Source of the DNA: Bacillus sp. AFS059628
GTDB taxonomy: Bacteria > Bacillota > Bacilli > Bacillales > Bacillaceae_G
Assembly (NCBI RefSeq): GCF_002571225.1
Contig: NZ_NVEC01000034.1
Coordinates: 1 to 62,730, forward strand
DNA length: 62,730 nucleotides
Direction: 5' to 3'
Below, one piece after another: positions 7,795-16,341 of the stretch. The translations under genes were made by a program, and so were the position numbers. The notes below the pieces were generated by a model. That model made no database searches. It was not told the DNA's origin and saw only the letters and a list, made by a program, of their open reading frames with translations. The stretch's first letter is position 1, and every line of letters starts with the position of its first letter.

Positions 7795-9060
7795 GTGGAG
7801 CAGTTTCCGAATTCGTTATCGATTACATTACTTGGTAGTGCTGGTGGAGCAGCAAAAGCAGTTTTAGCAATTTTAAATCAAGCGATAGTAAATGAAAAAG
7901 ACCCGATTTATGAAACGATAAAGAATGTGACATTTCATTTAGTTGATATAAAACAAAAAGATAGGAATTATTATGATGAGTTGTTTCCAAATTTAAAAGA
8001 GCAATTGTTTTTATCTGAAATAAATCTCCAAGATGTAGTGACATTTAAACAGCATTTAAAAGAAAGTGGTACGAGCGTTGTTATTGATGTTTCAGGGGCA
8101 GATACAATTAGAGTATTAAGCTGTTGTAATGAACTTGGAATTTGCTATATTAATTCAGCTTTGGAAAATGAGGTAGTAGATCAGGACGATAGTTTAATTG
8201 GCTTTCAACTTACGGAAAGATATACGCGGTTTGAGAAGGAAAAAGAGAAATTTACAAATACAAAAGCAATTATAGGCTCAGGTATGAACCCAGGTGTTGT
8301 TCAATGGATGGTTGTTGAACTTATGAAGGAACGTCCAAATGAAAAGCCAAAAGCATGTTATATAGTAGAACATGATACGTCATTTTTACATGATGCAGCA
8401 CTTATAAAGCCTCATACACTTTATGCTTCATGGGCAGTAGAGCGATTTTTAGATGAAGCGATATGGAGTTATCCGATGTATATGAGTCATCATCGTCCTC
8501 TTTATTTTTATGAAGATGTATATGCTTCAGAGTATAAAGTAAAGTTAGGGGAGAAAGAGTTCTATGGTTGTTTAATGCCACATGAGGAAGTTTTAATTTT
8601 AGGGAAAAACTTTAACATGGAAGTTGGGTTTCTTTACCGAATTAATGAGTATACAACAAATATAATTAGGGAAAATTTAGATAAGGTAGAAGATTTATGG
8701 AATTGGAATCGTAAAGTATTTAATCCAGCCGAAGAAGAGATTGCGGGCGAGGATCTAGTCGGTGTATTACTCGTTTATGAAAATAGCGAGACATATATGT
8801 ATAACGTAATGAATAGCAGTCAAGTTTTTCATAAATATAAAACGAATGCGACTTACTTCCAAGTAGGATGCGGAATTTATGCTGGCTTGTGTAGTTTGCT
8901 GTTCGATGACTTTAAACAAGGTGCTTATTATGTAGAGGAATTATTATTAAATACAGAAAGTAAGTATGGAGAATATTTGAAATTATATATGAATGATTTT
9001 GTAGTTGGTAAAAATGACTTTGCGGATGGGTTGCTGCATGACCGGGTAAGATGGATATAA
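7795..9060 (+). CDS. Homospermidine synthase-like / saccharopine dehydrogenase-family protein
   Basis: About 421 aa. An N-terminal Rossmann motif (TLLGSAGGAAKA) is followed by GSGMNPGVVQW, which corresponds to the NPG motif of homospermidine synthases. C-terminal GEDLVGVLLVYENSETYMYN and the NATYFQVGCG segment also parallel that family. Homospermidine synthases are NAD-dependent enzymes that build polyamines from putrescine; carboxy(nor)spermidine dehydrogenases share the fold. AAGGGG at 7781-7786 is too close to TTG 7789 and best placed for GTG 7795. No other polyamine gene is adjacent; neighbours are coat genes. The family call is solid, the substrate is not. Confidence 0.75.
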   Translation: MEQFPNSLSITLLGSAGGAAKAVLAILNQAIVNEKDPIYETIKNVTFHLVDIKQKDRNYYDELFPNLKEQLFLSEINLQDVVTFKQHLKESGTSVVIDVSGADTIRVLSCCNELGICYINSALENEVVDQDDSLIGFQLTERYTRFEKEKEKFTNTKAIIGSGMNPGVVQWMVVELMKERPNEKPKACYIVEHDTSFLHDAALIKPHTLYASWAVERFLDEAIWSYPMYMSHHRPLYFYEDVYASEYKVKLGEKEFYGCLMPHEEVLILGKNFNMEVGFLYRINEYTTNIIRENLDKVEDLWNWNRKVFNPAEEEIAGEDLVGVLLVYENSETYMYNVMNSSQVFHKYKTNATYFQVGCGIYAGLCSLLFDDFKQGAYYVEELLLNTESKYGEYLKLYMNDFVVGKNDFADGLLHDRVRWI

Positions 9061-9069
9061 GTTGTGATG

Positions 9070-9097
9070 AAAAGGAAGGGGAGATCTCCTTCCTTTT
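9070..9097 (+). terminator. Terminator after homospermidine synthase-like gene
   Basis: 10-bp arms AAAAGGAAGG and CCTTCCTTTT around a GGAGATCT loop, directly after the stop. Confidence 0.8.
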
Positions 9098-9416
9098 CGT
9101 ATGATAAGGTTACATATTGCCTTGAAAGCAATTTTATACTTATATGAACAACTACTTTAAAAGTTAGATATATAAGGAAAGAGGAGCTGTAAAAGGATTT
9201 ACACAAATGCAAAAAGAAAGAAATCCTGCCGATACGATATTATGTTATATGTTGTACAGCTTGTGGAAAGTTATGCAGCACAATATAGAGTGAATTTTCA
9301 ATTGCAAATAGATGGGAATAGGAACGAAGGTGAAGATTTTTTATCGATAGTATGATGGGCTAGAAGAAAAAATTCAGAAAAGTGTTCTTGTTGTGTAAAT
9401 ATAAACATTTTATAAA

Positions 9417-9577
9417 ATGTTTCAAGAAGGGTTTTTTTTATAAAATACTTCGTTTATAATGGAGGAAAATATCGACATGAGATTTGTTATTCATGTAACG
9501 GTTCGGTAGTGTCAGAAAAAGAAGGGGTGCACGCGCATCCTTTTTTCTATGCAGATATTATGAAAGAGGTGGTATGA
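9417..9577 (+). pseudogene. Broken small ORF coupled to the PqqD-like gene
   Basis: The frame open from 9416 to the TGA at 9575-9577 encodes a protein-like sequence with a CYSC pair, HAHPFF and IMKEVV, but has no ATG or RBS at its start. ATG 9417 lies in another frame; one extra T in the 8-T run at 9432-9439 would join them into a 53-codon ORF. Its TGA overlaps the next gene's ATG (ATGA), a sign of translational coupling. It is either a recent frameshift, a sequencing indel, or a slippage-dependent gene. The stretch 9098-9416 holds nothing else convincing. Confidence 0.45.
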
Positions 9578-9957
9578 TGGAATTAACATTAAATTCGACT
9601 GTATGCTTACACACGATTCAATTTCGAAAAGAGCAAAAGAATTATATTGTAAAAGATACAATTACAGGAGAAAAATATGAAATGCCGCCACTTTGGATTG
9701 ATGCATTGGCAATGATGCGTGACGGTTTTTTATTAGGGGAAATTGAGGAGAAATTAAAAGAAGAGTATCCGGATGAAGAAATAAATATGTTAGCATTTAC
9801 GAGGCAACTGTTAGAGCTAGAGCTTGTTGGAATGGTAGATGGGGAAGAAATAGCTTGTACAAAGAAGAAAGAGAAAGATTATTTAGCTTGGTTACGTCCT
9901 CGTGTCGAGCAATTCTTTCTTAGTTTAAATAAAAGAAATAGAAGCAAAGGTCAATGA
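9574..9957 (+). CDS. Orphan PqqD/RRE-like protein
   Basis: 127 aa. Residues about 10-85 follow the PqqD-like pattern of RiPP recognition elements: beta strands (YIVKDTITGEKYEMP), a helix with the DG motif (MMRDGFLLGEIEEKL), the EEYPDEEINM turn, and a final helix LLELELVGMV. These domains bind leader peptides in RiPP and peptide-metalloprotease systems. The C-terminal DYLAWLRPRVEQFF is reminiscent of the junction to an M50-type peptidase in larger PqqD fusions, so this may be a truncated remnant. No radical SAM enzyme, peptidase or precursor is intact nearby; the broken coupled ORF lies just upstream. Confidence 0.65.
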   Translation: MMELTLNSTVCLHTIQFRKEQKNYIVKDTITGEKYEMPPLWIDALAMMRDGFLLGEIEEKLKEEYPDEEINMLAFTRQLLELELVGMVDGEEIACTKKKEKDYLAWLRPRVEQFFLSLNKRNRSKGQ

Positions 9958-9973
9958 TGATCTTTGCTTTTTT
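9944..9973 (+). terminator. Terminator after PqqD-like gene
   Basis: GCAAAG paired with CTTTGC, then TTTTTTG; overlaps the end of the coding sequence. Confidence 0.7.
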
Positions 9974-9984
9974 GTATAGTTTGT

Positions 9985-10617
9985 TTAAAAAATTACAGCG
10001 AATGCTCTTGCAAAAGCACCGTCGCTATTTTTAATTTTTAAAGGTGCTGCTGAGAAAAAGAAACGTTTCGTGTGAATGGCATCTAAGTTTGTTAAGTTTT
10101 CGATTAAATAAATATTATTCCCAAGTAGTATGTGATGAATTGGCGATGTTTCTGTCGTTACTTCATCAGGAGAGATGAAATCTAAACCGACAGATTTTAC
10201 TTTTAATTGAACGAGTTCTTCAGCTAATTCTTCCGAAAGATAAAAAGCTTCTTTCTCATATGCTTCTGTATTCCATTTAGTAGATAGATTGGAATGGAAA
10301 ATGACAATATCATCTTCTCTTATGTCAGCGTTTTGTAATACTTCTTTAGGTAGCTTCCGTTCTTGTACATGAGTAACATCGATAAGAACAGCTTCACCTA
10401 CAAATTGATCTAAAGGTAATTGGTCAATCGTCGTTGCGCCTGAAATGAAATGAGCAGGAGCATCACAATGCGTACCAACATGAACGACAGAATGAAAGTC
10501 TGTAACTTGATAGCCTGTCTCTTCAACACTTGTAATGGCTTCTAGATTGATTTTTGGTGTTCCAGGAAATTGAGACATACTGTTTTCAAATGTTTGCGAT
10601 AGGTCAATTACTTTCAC
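9985..10617 (-). CDS. Cyclase-family metal-dependent hydrolase (kynurenine formamidase-like)
   Basis: 210 aa from the GTG at 10617, which has a GGAGGT ribosome binding site; the longer 235-aa frame would start inside the riboswitch terminator. The protein has the cyclase/KynB signature HVGTHCDAPAHF (about 48-59), a Zn-binding HxGTHxDxPxH motif, and a late GLDFISPDE segment. Family members hydrolyse amide or lactam bonds, such as N-formylkynurenine, but no tryptophan catabolism gene is nearby. A SAM-I riboswitch controls it, implying a role linked to methionine or sulfur metabolism rather than tryptophan. Confidence 0.85.
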   Translation of the reverse strand: MKVIDLSQTFENSMSQFPGTPKINLEAITSVEETGYQVTDFHSVVHVGTHCDAPAHFISGATTIDQLPLDQFVGEAVLIDVTHVQERKLPKEVLQNADIREDDIVIFHSNLSTKWNTEAYEKEAFYLSEELAEELVQLKVKSVGLDFISPDEVTTETSPIHHILLGNNIYLIENLTNLDAIHTKRFFFSAAPLKIKNSDGAFARAFAVIF

Positions 10618-10654
10618 TTTAAATACCTCCAAGTATATGTTTTGAAATATAAAA

Positions 10655-10687
10655 AACTCACCTTTCATAGTCAAGAAAGATGAGTTT
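10655..10687 (-). terminator. Riboswitch terminator hairpin
   Basis: On the minus strand ACTCATCTTTC pairs with GAAAGGTGAGT, followed by a T run, between the SAM aptamer and the hydrolase start. It forms the OFF state of the riboswitch. Confidence 0.85.
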
Positions 10688-10706
10688 TGCACACAATAGT
10701 TACGTT

Positions 10707-10815
10707 TTATCTTTCAAAATGCAATGCATTTTGCAGGAATTAGCACCTATTCAGTTTGTATAAACTGAGGTTGCTGGGCTTCAAAGGGCCGGTCCCTCTG
10801 CCTCTCTTGATAAAG
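10707..10815 (-). promoter_or_regulatory. SAM-I riboswitch (S-box)
   Basis: Read on the minus strand it contains the S-box blocks TTATCAAGAGAGGCAGAGGG, CCGGCCCTTTGAAGCCC, CAGCAACC, AGGTGCTAATTCCTGC and GAAAGATAA in canonical order. High S-adenosylmethionine would favour the terminator at 10655-10687 and switch off the hydrolase gene. Confidence 0.95.
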
Positions 10816-10965
10816 GTATATTTAATTTAAAGTTTGGAATTTTCTTTATAATAAAATTGTAATTCATTTCCTTTTTATGTGCAACACAAAATAGGTATTC
10901 ACCCAAATAAAGTTGCTCGCATATTGTAGCTTATGTAAATAGAATGCTGCGAAGGAGTGAGTGCA

Positions 10966-12075
10966 GTGACAGGGAATGTATTGAATTATTATGCTGGTGG
11001 AAATACAGCTAGAGGATTTCATAATTTATACGAAGAGAATTTAAAAGGACTAAACAGATTATTTATTTTAAAGGGTGGACCTGGAACGGGAAAATCTTCT
11101 TTAATTAAGGCAATAGGTCGTGAATGGGTTGAAAAGGGATATAATATTGAATTTTTACACTGTTCTTCTGATAACAAATCGGTTGATGGTGTCATTATCC
11201 CGAAGTTAAAAGTAGGAATTGTTGATGGAACATCACCGCATGTTATTGAGCCGAAAATGCCAGGAGTTGTCGAGGAGTATATCAATTTAGGTGTTGCGTG
11301 GGATTCAGATAAATTAAGAAAGCAGAAGGTGGAAATTGAACGATTTGTTTCAGAAGCAAGCAAAGCTTTTCAAGCTGCTTACGCTCGTTTTAACGAGGCA
11401 TTGGTTATACATGATGAGTGGGAGAAAATATATATTGATAATATTAATTTTGATAAAGCAAATGAACTAACAGATCAGCTCATTCAGAAATTATTTACAG
11501 ATAAAGTTGGGAAACAATCGCTTGTGAAACATCGCTTTTTAGGGGCAGCTACACCGAAAGGTGCAGTTGATTTTGTTCCTAATTTAACAGAAGGATTATC
11601 ACATCGTTATTTTATAAAAGGACGTCCTGGCTCTGGAAAATCAACAATGCTCAAAAAATTAGCTAACGCAGCAGAAGAAAAAGGATTTGAAGTTGAAGTA
11701 TATCATTGTGGATTTGATCCAAATAGTCTTGATATGGTGATCGTAAGAGAATTAGGATTTGCAATTTTTGATAGCACTGCGCCACATGAGTATTTTCCGA
11801 GCCGCGAAGGTGATGAAATTATAGATATGTATGCATTGATCGTGACACCAGGGACAGATGAAAAGTATGCGACAGAAATTCGTGATGTGTCGATTCAATA
11901 TAAAGCAAAAATGAATGAAGCAATGTCTTTCTTAGCAAAGGCAAAATCAGTTCGTGATAAATTGGAACGAATTTATATTGCTGCTATGGATTTTTCAAAA
12001 GTAGACGCATATAAAGAGGAGATTCAAAAAGAGTTTGAACGAATTGCGGTTAGTGTAACAGAAAAGAACAAGTAA
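10966..12075 (+). CDS. Tandem P-loop ATPase of unknown function
   Basis: About 369 aa from GTG 10966; the upstream GTG 10957 overlaps the AAGGAG ribosome binding site. It consists of two homologous halves: Walker A GGPGTGKSS (about 37-45) and GRPGSGKST (about 220-228), each followed by a (L/V)xHC(S/G)xDxxSxDxVI strand and a DGTSPH or DSTAPH motif. This internal duplication is typical of a conserved Bacillus ATPase family (PRK06851 type) whose role is not known. The hydrophilic sequence suggests a cytosolic protein. It stands alone between the SAM-controlled gene and the nucleotidyltransferase, with a terminator after it. Confidence 0.85.
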   Translation: MTGNVLNYYAGGNTARGFHNLYEENLKGLNRLFILKGGPGTGKSSLIKAIGREWVEKGYNIEFLHCSSDNKSVDGVIIPKLKVGIVDGTSPHVIEPKMPGVVEEYINLGVAWDSDKLRKQKVEIERFVSEASKAFQAAYARFNEALVIHDEWEKIYIDNINFDKANELTDQLIQKLFTDKVGKQSLVKHRFLGAATPKGAVDFVPNLTEGLSHRYFIKGRPGSGKSTMLKKLANAAEEKGFEVEVYHCGFDPNSLDMVIVRELGFAIFDSTAPHEYFPSREGDEIIDMYALIVTPGTDEKYATEIRDVSIQYKAKMNEAMSFLAKAKSVRDKLERIYIAAMDFSKVDAYKEEIQKEFERIAVSVTEKNK

Positions 12076-12093
12076 AAATAAGAGGTTTTGACA

Positions 12094-12124
12094 AGCTGTC
12101 GGGAATTTTCTGACAGCTATTTTA
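12094..12124 (+). terminator. Terminator after tandem ATPase gene
   Basis: AGCTGTC paired with GACAGCT, followed by ATTTTAG. Confidence 0.65.
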
Positions 12125-12195
12125 GTATGTAGTAAACTTAGTAGTATATTTGTCGAATTTCCAAGGAAATAATCAAAAAATGGAGAGGGTATGAA

Positions 12196-12978
12196 ATGAG
12201 AGAAAAAATTAAGTTGGAGTTAGACAGAATTGAAAAAGAGAATGATGTGAAAATTTTATTTGCAGTAGAATCAGGGAGTCGTGCTTGGGGATTTCCATCA
12301 AAAGATAGTGATTATGATGTTAGATTTGTTTATATGCATCCGGTAGAGTGGTATTTATCAATTCATGATAAACGAGATGTAATTGAGTATCCGATTAGTG
12401 ATGATTTAGATATAAGCGGATGGGATATTAAAAAGGCATTACAACTATTCGCAAAGTCAAATCCAGCTTTACTCGAGTGGATTCGATCACCAATTTTTTA
12501 TTCGAAAAACTCTAATTTCCCAGAGCAACTTCAACAAATGAGTGAAAAGGATTTTGATCCAAAAGCAACGATATATCATTACTTACATATGGCTTCAAAA
12601 AATTATCGTGAATTTTTGCAAGGTGAGAATGTAAAGTTGAAAAAGTACTTCTACGTATTACGTCCTATTTTAGCTTGTAAGTGGCTAGAGGAGAAAGAGA
12701 CTTTACCACCTGTAGAATTCGATCGATTGATTACAGAATTATCATTAGAACGTAGCGTATTAGATGAAATTGAACAATTGTTAATAAAGAAAAAGGCAGG
12801 TACTGAGCTAGATATTGGATTAAAAATTGAGGTGTTGAATCAATTTTTAGAAGAGCAAATTCATTACTATCAGCAATATGTAAAAGGAATTGAAAAGGGA
12901 TCAGGAATTGATATTGAGAGTTTAAATACGTTGTTTCGAGATATGTTGTTTGCAGTATATAAAACAGAGCACAAGTAA
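12196..12978 (+). CDS. Nucleotidyltransferase, YcgL/RlaP family
   Basis: 260-aa member of the DNA-polymerase-beta-like nucleotidyltransferase superfamily. The active-site motif GSRAWGFPSKDSDYDVRFVY (about 28-47) contains the GS...DxD metal-binding signature. B. subtilis YcgL is of this length and type, and related RlaP proteins occur in RNA repair operons. The C-terminal two-thirds is helical and probably positions the nucleic acid or protein substrate. There is no RNA ligase or partner nearby, so the substrate is unknown. RBS GGAGAGGG precedes the ATG. Confidence 0.85.
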   Translation: MREKIKLELDRIEKENDVKILFAVESGSRAWGFPSKDSDYDVRFVYMHPVEWYLSIHDKRDVIEYPISDDLDISGWDIKKALQLFAKSNPALLEWIRSPIFYSKNSNFPEQLQQMSEKDFDPKATIYHYLHMASKNYREFLQGENVKLKKYFYVLRPILACKWLEEKETLPPVEFDRLITELSLERSVLDEIEQLLIKKKAGTELDIGLKIEVLNQFLEEQIHYYQQYVKGIEKGSGIDIESLNTLFRDMLFAVYKTEHK

Positions 12979-12990
12979 GATTGTGCTCTG
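12965..12990. terminator. Bidirectional terminator
   Basis: CAGAGCACAA and TTGTGCTCTG flank a short loop between the convergent nucleotidyltransferase and MFS genes. The plus strand continues into CTTTATTTT. Confidence 0.8.
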
Positions 12991-12992
12991 CT

Positions 12993-14303
12993 TTATTTTG
13001 TAGGAATAAAGAAAACAGATATAGCTGCAAGAAGACCTGCAAATGAGAATAAGTAAAAATTCCATGCTAAGTCGTATTGCATTGTCATAATAATACCGAC
13101 AAGAATAGGACCAGCTATTGCACCAACTCGGCCAAGTCCAAGTCCCCATCCTAACGAAGTAGCCCGAATATGGGATGGGAAGTATTGTGTTACATATGCA
13201 TTTAATATTTGAGTAATGCCAACTGATCCAATTCCAGCAAGGCCAATTAAAAGATAGATGATTGTAACAGATGGTTTAATTGTTAATAGTCCAATACATA
13301 TAGCTGCCATAAGATAGGAGATGCTAATAACAATTTTAGCTCCTATACGATCGGCGATTGCTCCAGCAAATAATGCACCGATAGCGGCAGTAATATTTAA
13401 CATAAGTAGAAATGATAAACTAGATCCAAGAGGGTATCCCGCTTGGCGCATCATCTGCGGTAACCAAGTATTTAAACCATAAATTAAAAACATACCCATT
13501 ATATAAGTGATCCAAAAAAGCAGCGTTGCTTTTCTGTATTCTTTTGAGAATAAAGTAAGGAATCCATTTTTCTTTCGTATATTAGATGGCGGTTGATGAG
13601 TTTCATCGTTTTTATGGAATTCAATTTGAAAACGATGAAGGATTTTGTCTACTTCTTCCTGGCGATTACGTGATAATAAAAATTGAATGGATTCAGGTAA
13701 ATAACGAATAATGAAAGGAATGAGGAGTAGTGGAATCATTCCGATGCCAAACATAGTTCTCCATCCGAAATCTTCTAACATAAACATAGACAAAATAGCG
13801 CCTAATACGATCCCTAAAGGATAGCCAGTAAACATAAGAGCATAAATAAAAGATTGTCGCTTTTTTGGTGAATATTCAACGGTAAGTGCTGAAGCTGTTG
13901 GAATAACACCACCTAATCCGATTCCTCCGATAAACCGAGATAAACCAAATAATTCGGGAGAAGGCGCAAGTGCAGCTATACCCATTGTGATAGAAAAAAG
14001 TGCTAAACAGCATATAAGAGTCCATTTTCGTCCAATTAGATCTGTAATGGTTCCAACTAGAATAGCGCCAATAAACATACCAAATAAAGCATAGCTAGCA
14101 ATTGTACCAGCGTGTGCCGGTGAAAGTGCCCAACTTTTGTCTTCTAGGAGCTTTGGCAGAACGGCACCGTAAATACCTAAATCATATCCATCAGCTAGAA
14201 TAGCTAGCCAACAAATAAAAACAACAAGTTTTGTAATAGAGCTCGAAAAGATAGTTTCTGTAGATTCTAGGTGAGGTGGAGCTGAAGGTTGCATAATGTT
14301 CAC
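12993..14303 (-). CDS. MFS transporter, aromatic acid/niacin (AAHS-like) type
   Basis: 436-aa, 12-span major facilitator. The first span has DGYDLGIYGAVLP, a signature of the aromatic acid:H+ symporter and NiaP-like families. The loop after span 2 has the MFS motif GTITDLIGRKW, repeated in the second half as GAIADRIGAK. A charged central loop occupies about residues 215-245. The likely substrate is a small aromatic or pyridine carboxylate, but it cannot be fixed from sequence. RBS AAAAGGGGTG precedes the ATG. It is monocistronic; no catabolic genes are adjacent. Confidence 0.85.
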   Translation of the reverse strand: MNIMQPSAPPHLESTETIFSSSITKLVVFICWLAILADGYDLGIYGAVLPKLLEDKSWALSPAHAGTIASYALFGMFIGAILVGTITDLIGRKWTLICCLALFSITMGIAALAPSPELFGLSRFIGGIGLGGVIPTASALTVEYSPKKRQSFIYALMFTGYPLGIVLGAILSMFMLEDFGWRTMFGIGMIPLLLIPFIIRYLPESIQFLLSRNRQEEVDKILHRFQIEFHKNDETHQPPSNIRKKNGFLTLFSKEYRKATLLFWITYIMGMFLIYGLNTWLPQMMRQAGYPLGSSLSFLLMLNITAAIGALFAGAIADRIGAKIVISISYLMAAICIGLLTIKPSVTIIYLLIGLAGIGSVGITQILNAYVTQYFPSHIRATSLGWGLGLGRVGAIAGPILVGIIMTMQYDLAWNFYLFSFAGLLAAISVFFIPTK

Positions 14304-14396
14304 CCCTTTTAATTTGTAGATGAATATATTATTTTATTTGATATTAATATTTTCCTTCTTGTATCGGGATTTACCTGAAAAGGTTTATAACAAATA

Positions 14397-14429
14397 AAGA
14401 AGTTCAACAGGAAACCTGTTGAACTTCTT
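14397..14429 (-). terminator. Terminator of FAD/Rieske oxidoreductase gene
   Basis: 15-bp perfect stem AAGAAGTTCAACAGG with its complement around AAA. Confidence 0.9.
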
Positions 14430-14432
14430 TAT

Positions 14433-15959
14433 TTACTCATTATCAACTCGTTTTAACGGTTGATCTGCCGGACCTTCAATAACATCTCCCTCAATTGAAA
14501 AGCGGGAACCGTGGCAAGGACAGTCCCAAGTACAATCACCATTATTCCATTCAACTTCGCAGCCGAGATGTGTACAAGTTGTATCAACAATATGTAATTT
14601 TCCATCTTTGTCTTTATAAGCACCTGCTCGTTTCCCGTTAACATGTACGACAGATCCTTCACCAACTTCGAGGTCTTCTGGTTTACGTAATGCAGTTTCA
14701 ATCTTTCCTTCAATTAAATGTTTCGCAACATCAAGGTTTTGGGAGAGGAACGTTTTTATATCTGGATTTGCATGGAAGCGTGATGGTGCATACAGTTCTT
14801 TATACGGACTGTGTACTTTTAGAATGGAATCCTTCAGTAAATGAGCGGCAGCAGTTCCAGTTGTCATTCCCCATTTACGATATCCAGTTGCAACAAATAT
14901 ATTTGGATTGCTCTCGTTAATATGTCCAATATAAGGGAGCTTATCTAGCGTGATTAAATCTTGTGTTGACCATCTATAAGGAACTTCATCTATTCCAAAC
15001 GTTGCTTCCGCAAAAGAATAAAGTGCTTCGTAATGAAGCATCGTGTTTATTCCTTGTCCTGTTTTATGACTTTCTCCGCCAATTAAAATTAATTTTTCCC
15101 CATTGTTTGTTGTGTAACGTAAGGAGCGTTTTGGGTCATCAATACTTAAATACATGCCACCTGGATAATCTGTTTTTGCTTTAATAGCAAGAGCATAAGA
15201 GCGTTCTGCGTACATTCGCGTAAAGAAAAAGCTATTCGCATCATAAAAAGGAAAATGTGAACAAGAGACAATATATTCACAAGTGATGCGATGTCCGCCT
15301 TTTGTAATGACTTGTGGATAATTACCCTTTTCTACATCAATAGCTGTAGTTTGTTCATAAACTTTTCCGCCCATCTCCACAAACTTTTCTAAAAGTGTTT
15401 TCAAATAAAGAAGGGGATGGAATTGTGCTTGATTTTTCATGACAAGTGCAGATTGTACTGGAATTGGAATCGATAGAGATTGAACATAGTCACAAGGTAT
15501 ATTTAATTTTTGATAGGCTTCATATTCTTTCGATAAATTTCTTAATCCATTATCGGTAGTTGTATATAAATATGAATCTTCATTTGAGAAATTACAGTCG
15601 ATTTTATATGTTTGCACAGTTTCATTAATAAATTGTAGAGCATGATTATTTGCTTCATAGTAAAGACTGGCTTTTTCCAAACCGAAATGATTTATGAATT
15701 CATCATAAATTAGATCATGTTGAGCTGTTACCTTTGCTGTTGTATGCCCAGTTGTTCCGTTTAAAATAAGACCAGAATCAATTAAAACAACATCGATGCC
15801 TTCTTTCGCAAGTAAATAAGCAGTAGTAATACCTGTAATACCAGCACCGATAACAGCGACTTTCGTCTTTACATTTTCGGATAAAGGGGGAAAAGCAGGG
15901 ATTTGAGTAGATTCAATCCAATAAGATAATGGAAATTGTGGAAATGTATCGCTTGTCAT
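14433..15959 (-). CDS. FAD-dependent oxidoreductase with C-terminal Rieske domain (YhfW-like)
   Basis: 508 aa. The N-terminal DAO-type FAD domain starts with VAVIGAGITGITTAYLLAKE (about 33-52) and contains a late FVATGYRKWGMTTG flavin motif. The C-terminal Rieske [2Fe-2S] domain (about 430-505) has both ligand pairs: CTHLGC and CPCHGS. B. subtilis YhfW has the same arrangement and length. It is probably cytosolic, oxidising an amine or amino-acid-like substrate and passing electrons to the cluster; substrate unknown. RBS GGGAGG lies just upstream. It is monocistronic with a strong terminator. Confidence 0.92.
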   Translation of the reverse strand: MTSDTFPQFPLSYWIESTQIPAFPPLSENVKTKVAVIGAGITGITTAYLLAKEGIDVVLIDSGLILNGTTGHTTAKVTAQHDLIYDEFINHFGLEKASLYYEANNHALQFINETVQTYKIDCNFSNEDSYLYTTTDNGLRNLSKEYEAYQKLNIPCDYVQSLSIPIPVQSALVMKNQAQFHPLLYLKTLLEKFVEMGGKVYEQTTAIDVEKGNYPQVITKGGHRITCEYIVSCSHFPFYDANSFFFTRMYAERSYALAIKAKTDYPGGMYLSIDDPKRSLRYTTNNGEKLILIGGESHKTGQGINTMLHYEALYSFAEATFGIDEVPYRWSTQDLITLDKLPYIGHINESNPNIFVATGYRKWGMTTGTAAAHLLKDSILKVHSPYKELYAPSRFHANPDIKTFLSQNLDVAKHLIEGKIETALRKPEDLEVGEGSVVHVNGKRAGAYKDKDGKLHIVDTTCTHLGCEVEWNNGDCTWDCPCHGSRFSIEGDVIEGPADQPLKRVDNE

Positions 15960-16283
15960 TATAGAAACCTCCCGATTTTAGAACAATTTTCCTTTTAATA
16001 TTTCCATAAGATATGAAATTCATGTGTGCTGTTTTAGAGAGGGCCTATTTTTATTAAAAGAAAGATAAAATTATTTTAATATAATTTTAAGTGTTGTCGG
16101 TATGAAGAGATAGGAGTTGTGCAAAGCTAGATTCAGGTGAGTTTATTTGTTATTTACACAGAGAGTTATTGAATAAGATAGAGTCTATAGTATATAAGTG
16201 TATGTATATAGATAATGGATGAAACCTTATAAAGTCTATGTTTTTTCTTTAGTGAAATAAAATATAATTATAAAAATATAACC

Positions 16284-16312
16284 AACTTTTATTACTAGGT
16301 CATAAAAGTTGT
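16284..16312. promoter_or_regulatory. Inverted repeat abutting the desaturase promoter
   Basis: Perfect 10-bp arms CAACTTTTAT (16284-16293) and ATAAAAGTTG (16303-16312), 9-nt spacer, directly adjacent to the -35 box. It is placed like an activator operator. The rest of the 15960-16540 gap shows no gene. Confidence 0.55.
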
Positions 16313-16341
16313 TGACAATATGGAAATTCTATTGATATGAT
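16313..16341 (+). promoter_or_regulatory. Sigma-A promoter of desaturase gene
   Basis: TTGACA (16313-16318), 17-nt spacer, TATGAT (16336-16341). The start point near 16348 gives a 5' untranslated leader of about 190 nt before the desaturase ATG. Confidence 0.75.

Noticed and set aside
8928-9212. 94-aa minus-strand ORF
   Set aside because: Runs antisense over the 3' end of the homospermidine-synthase-like gene and across its terminator; composition is that of a shadow frame.
9477-9509. Ten-codon ORF with a GGAGG site, considered as an attenuator leader for the PqqD-like gene
   Set aside because: Although a weak GGGTGC/GCATCC hairpin follows, the other frame over the same bases is more protein-like and coupled by ATGA, and no alternative pairing was found.
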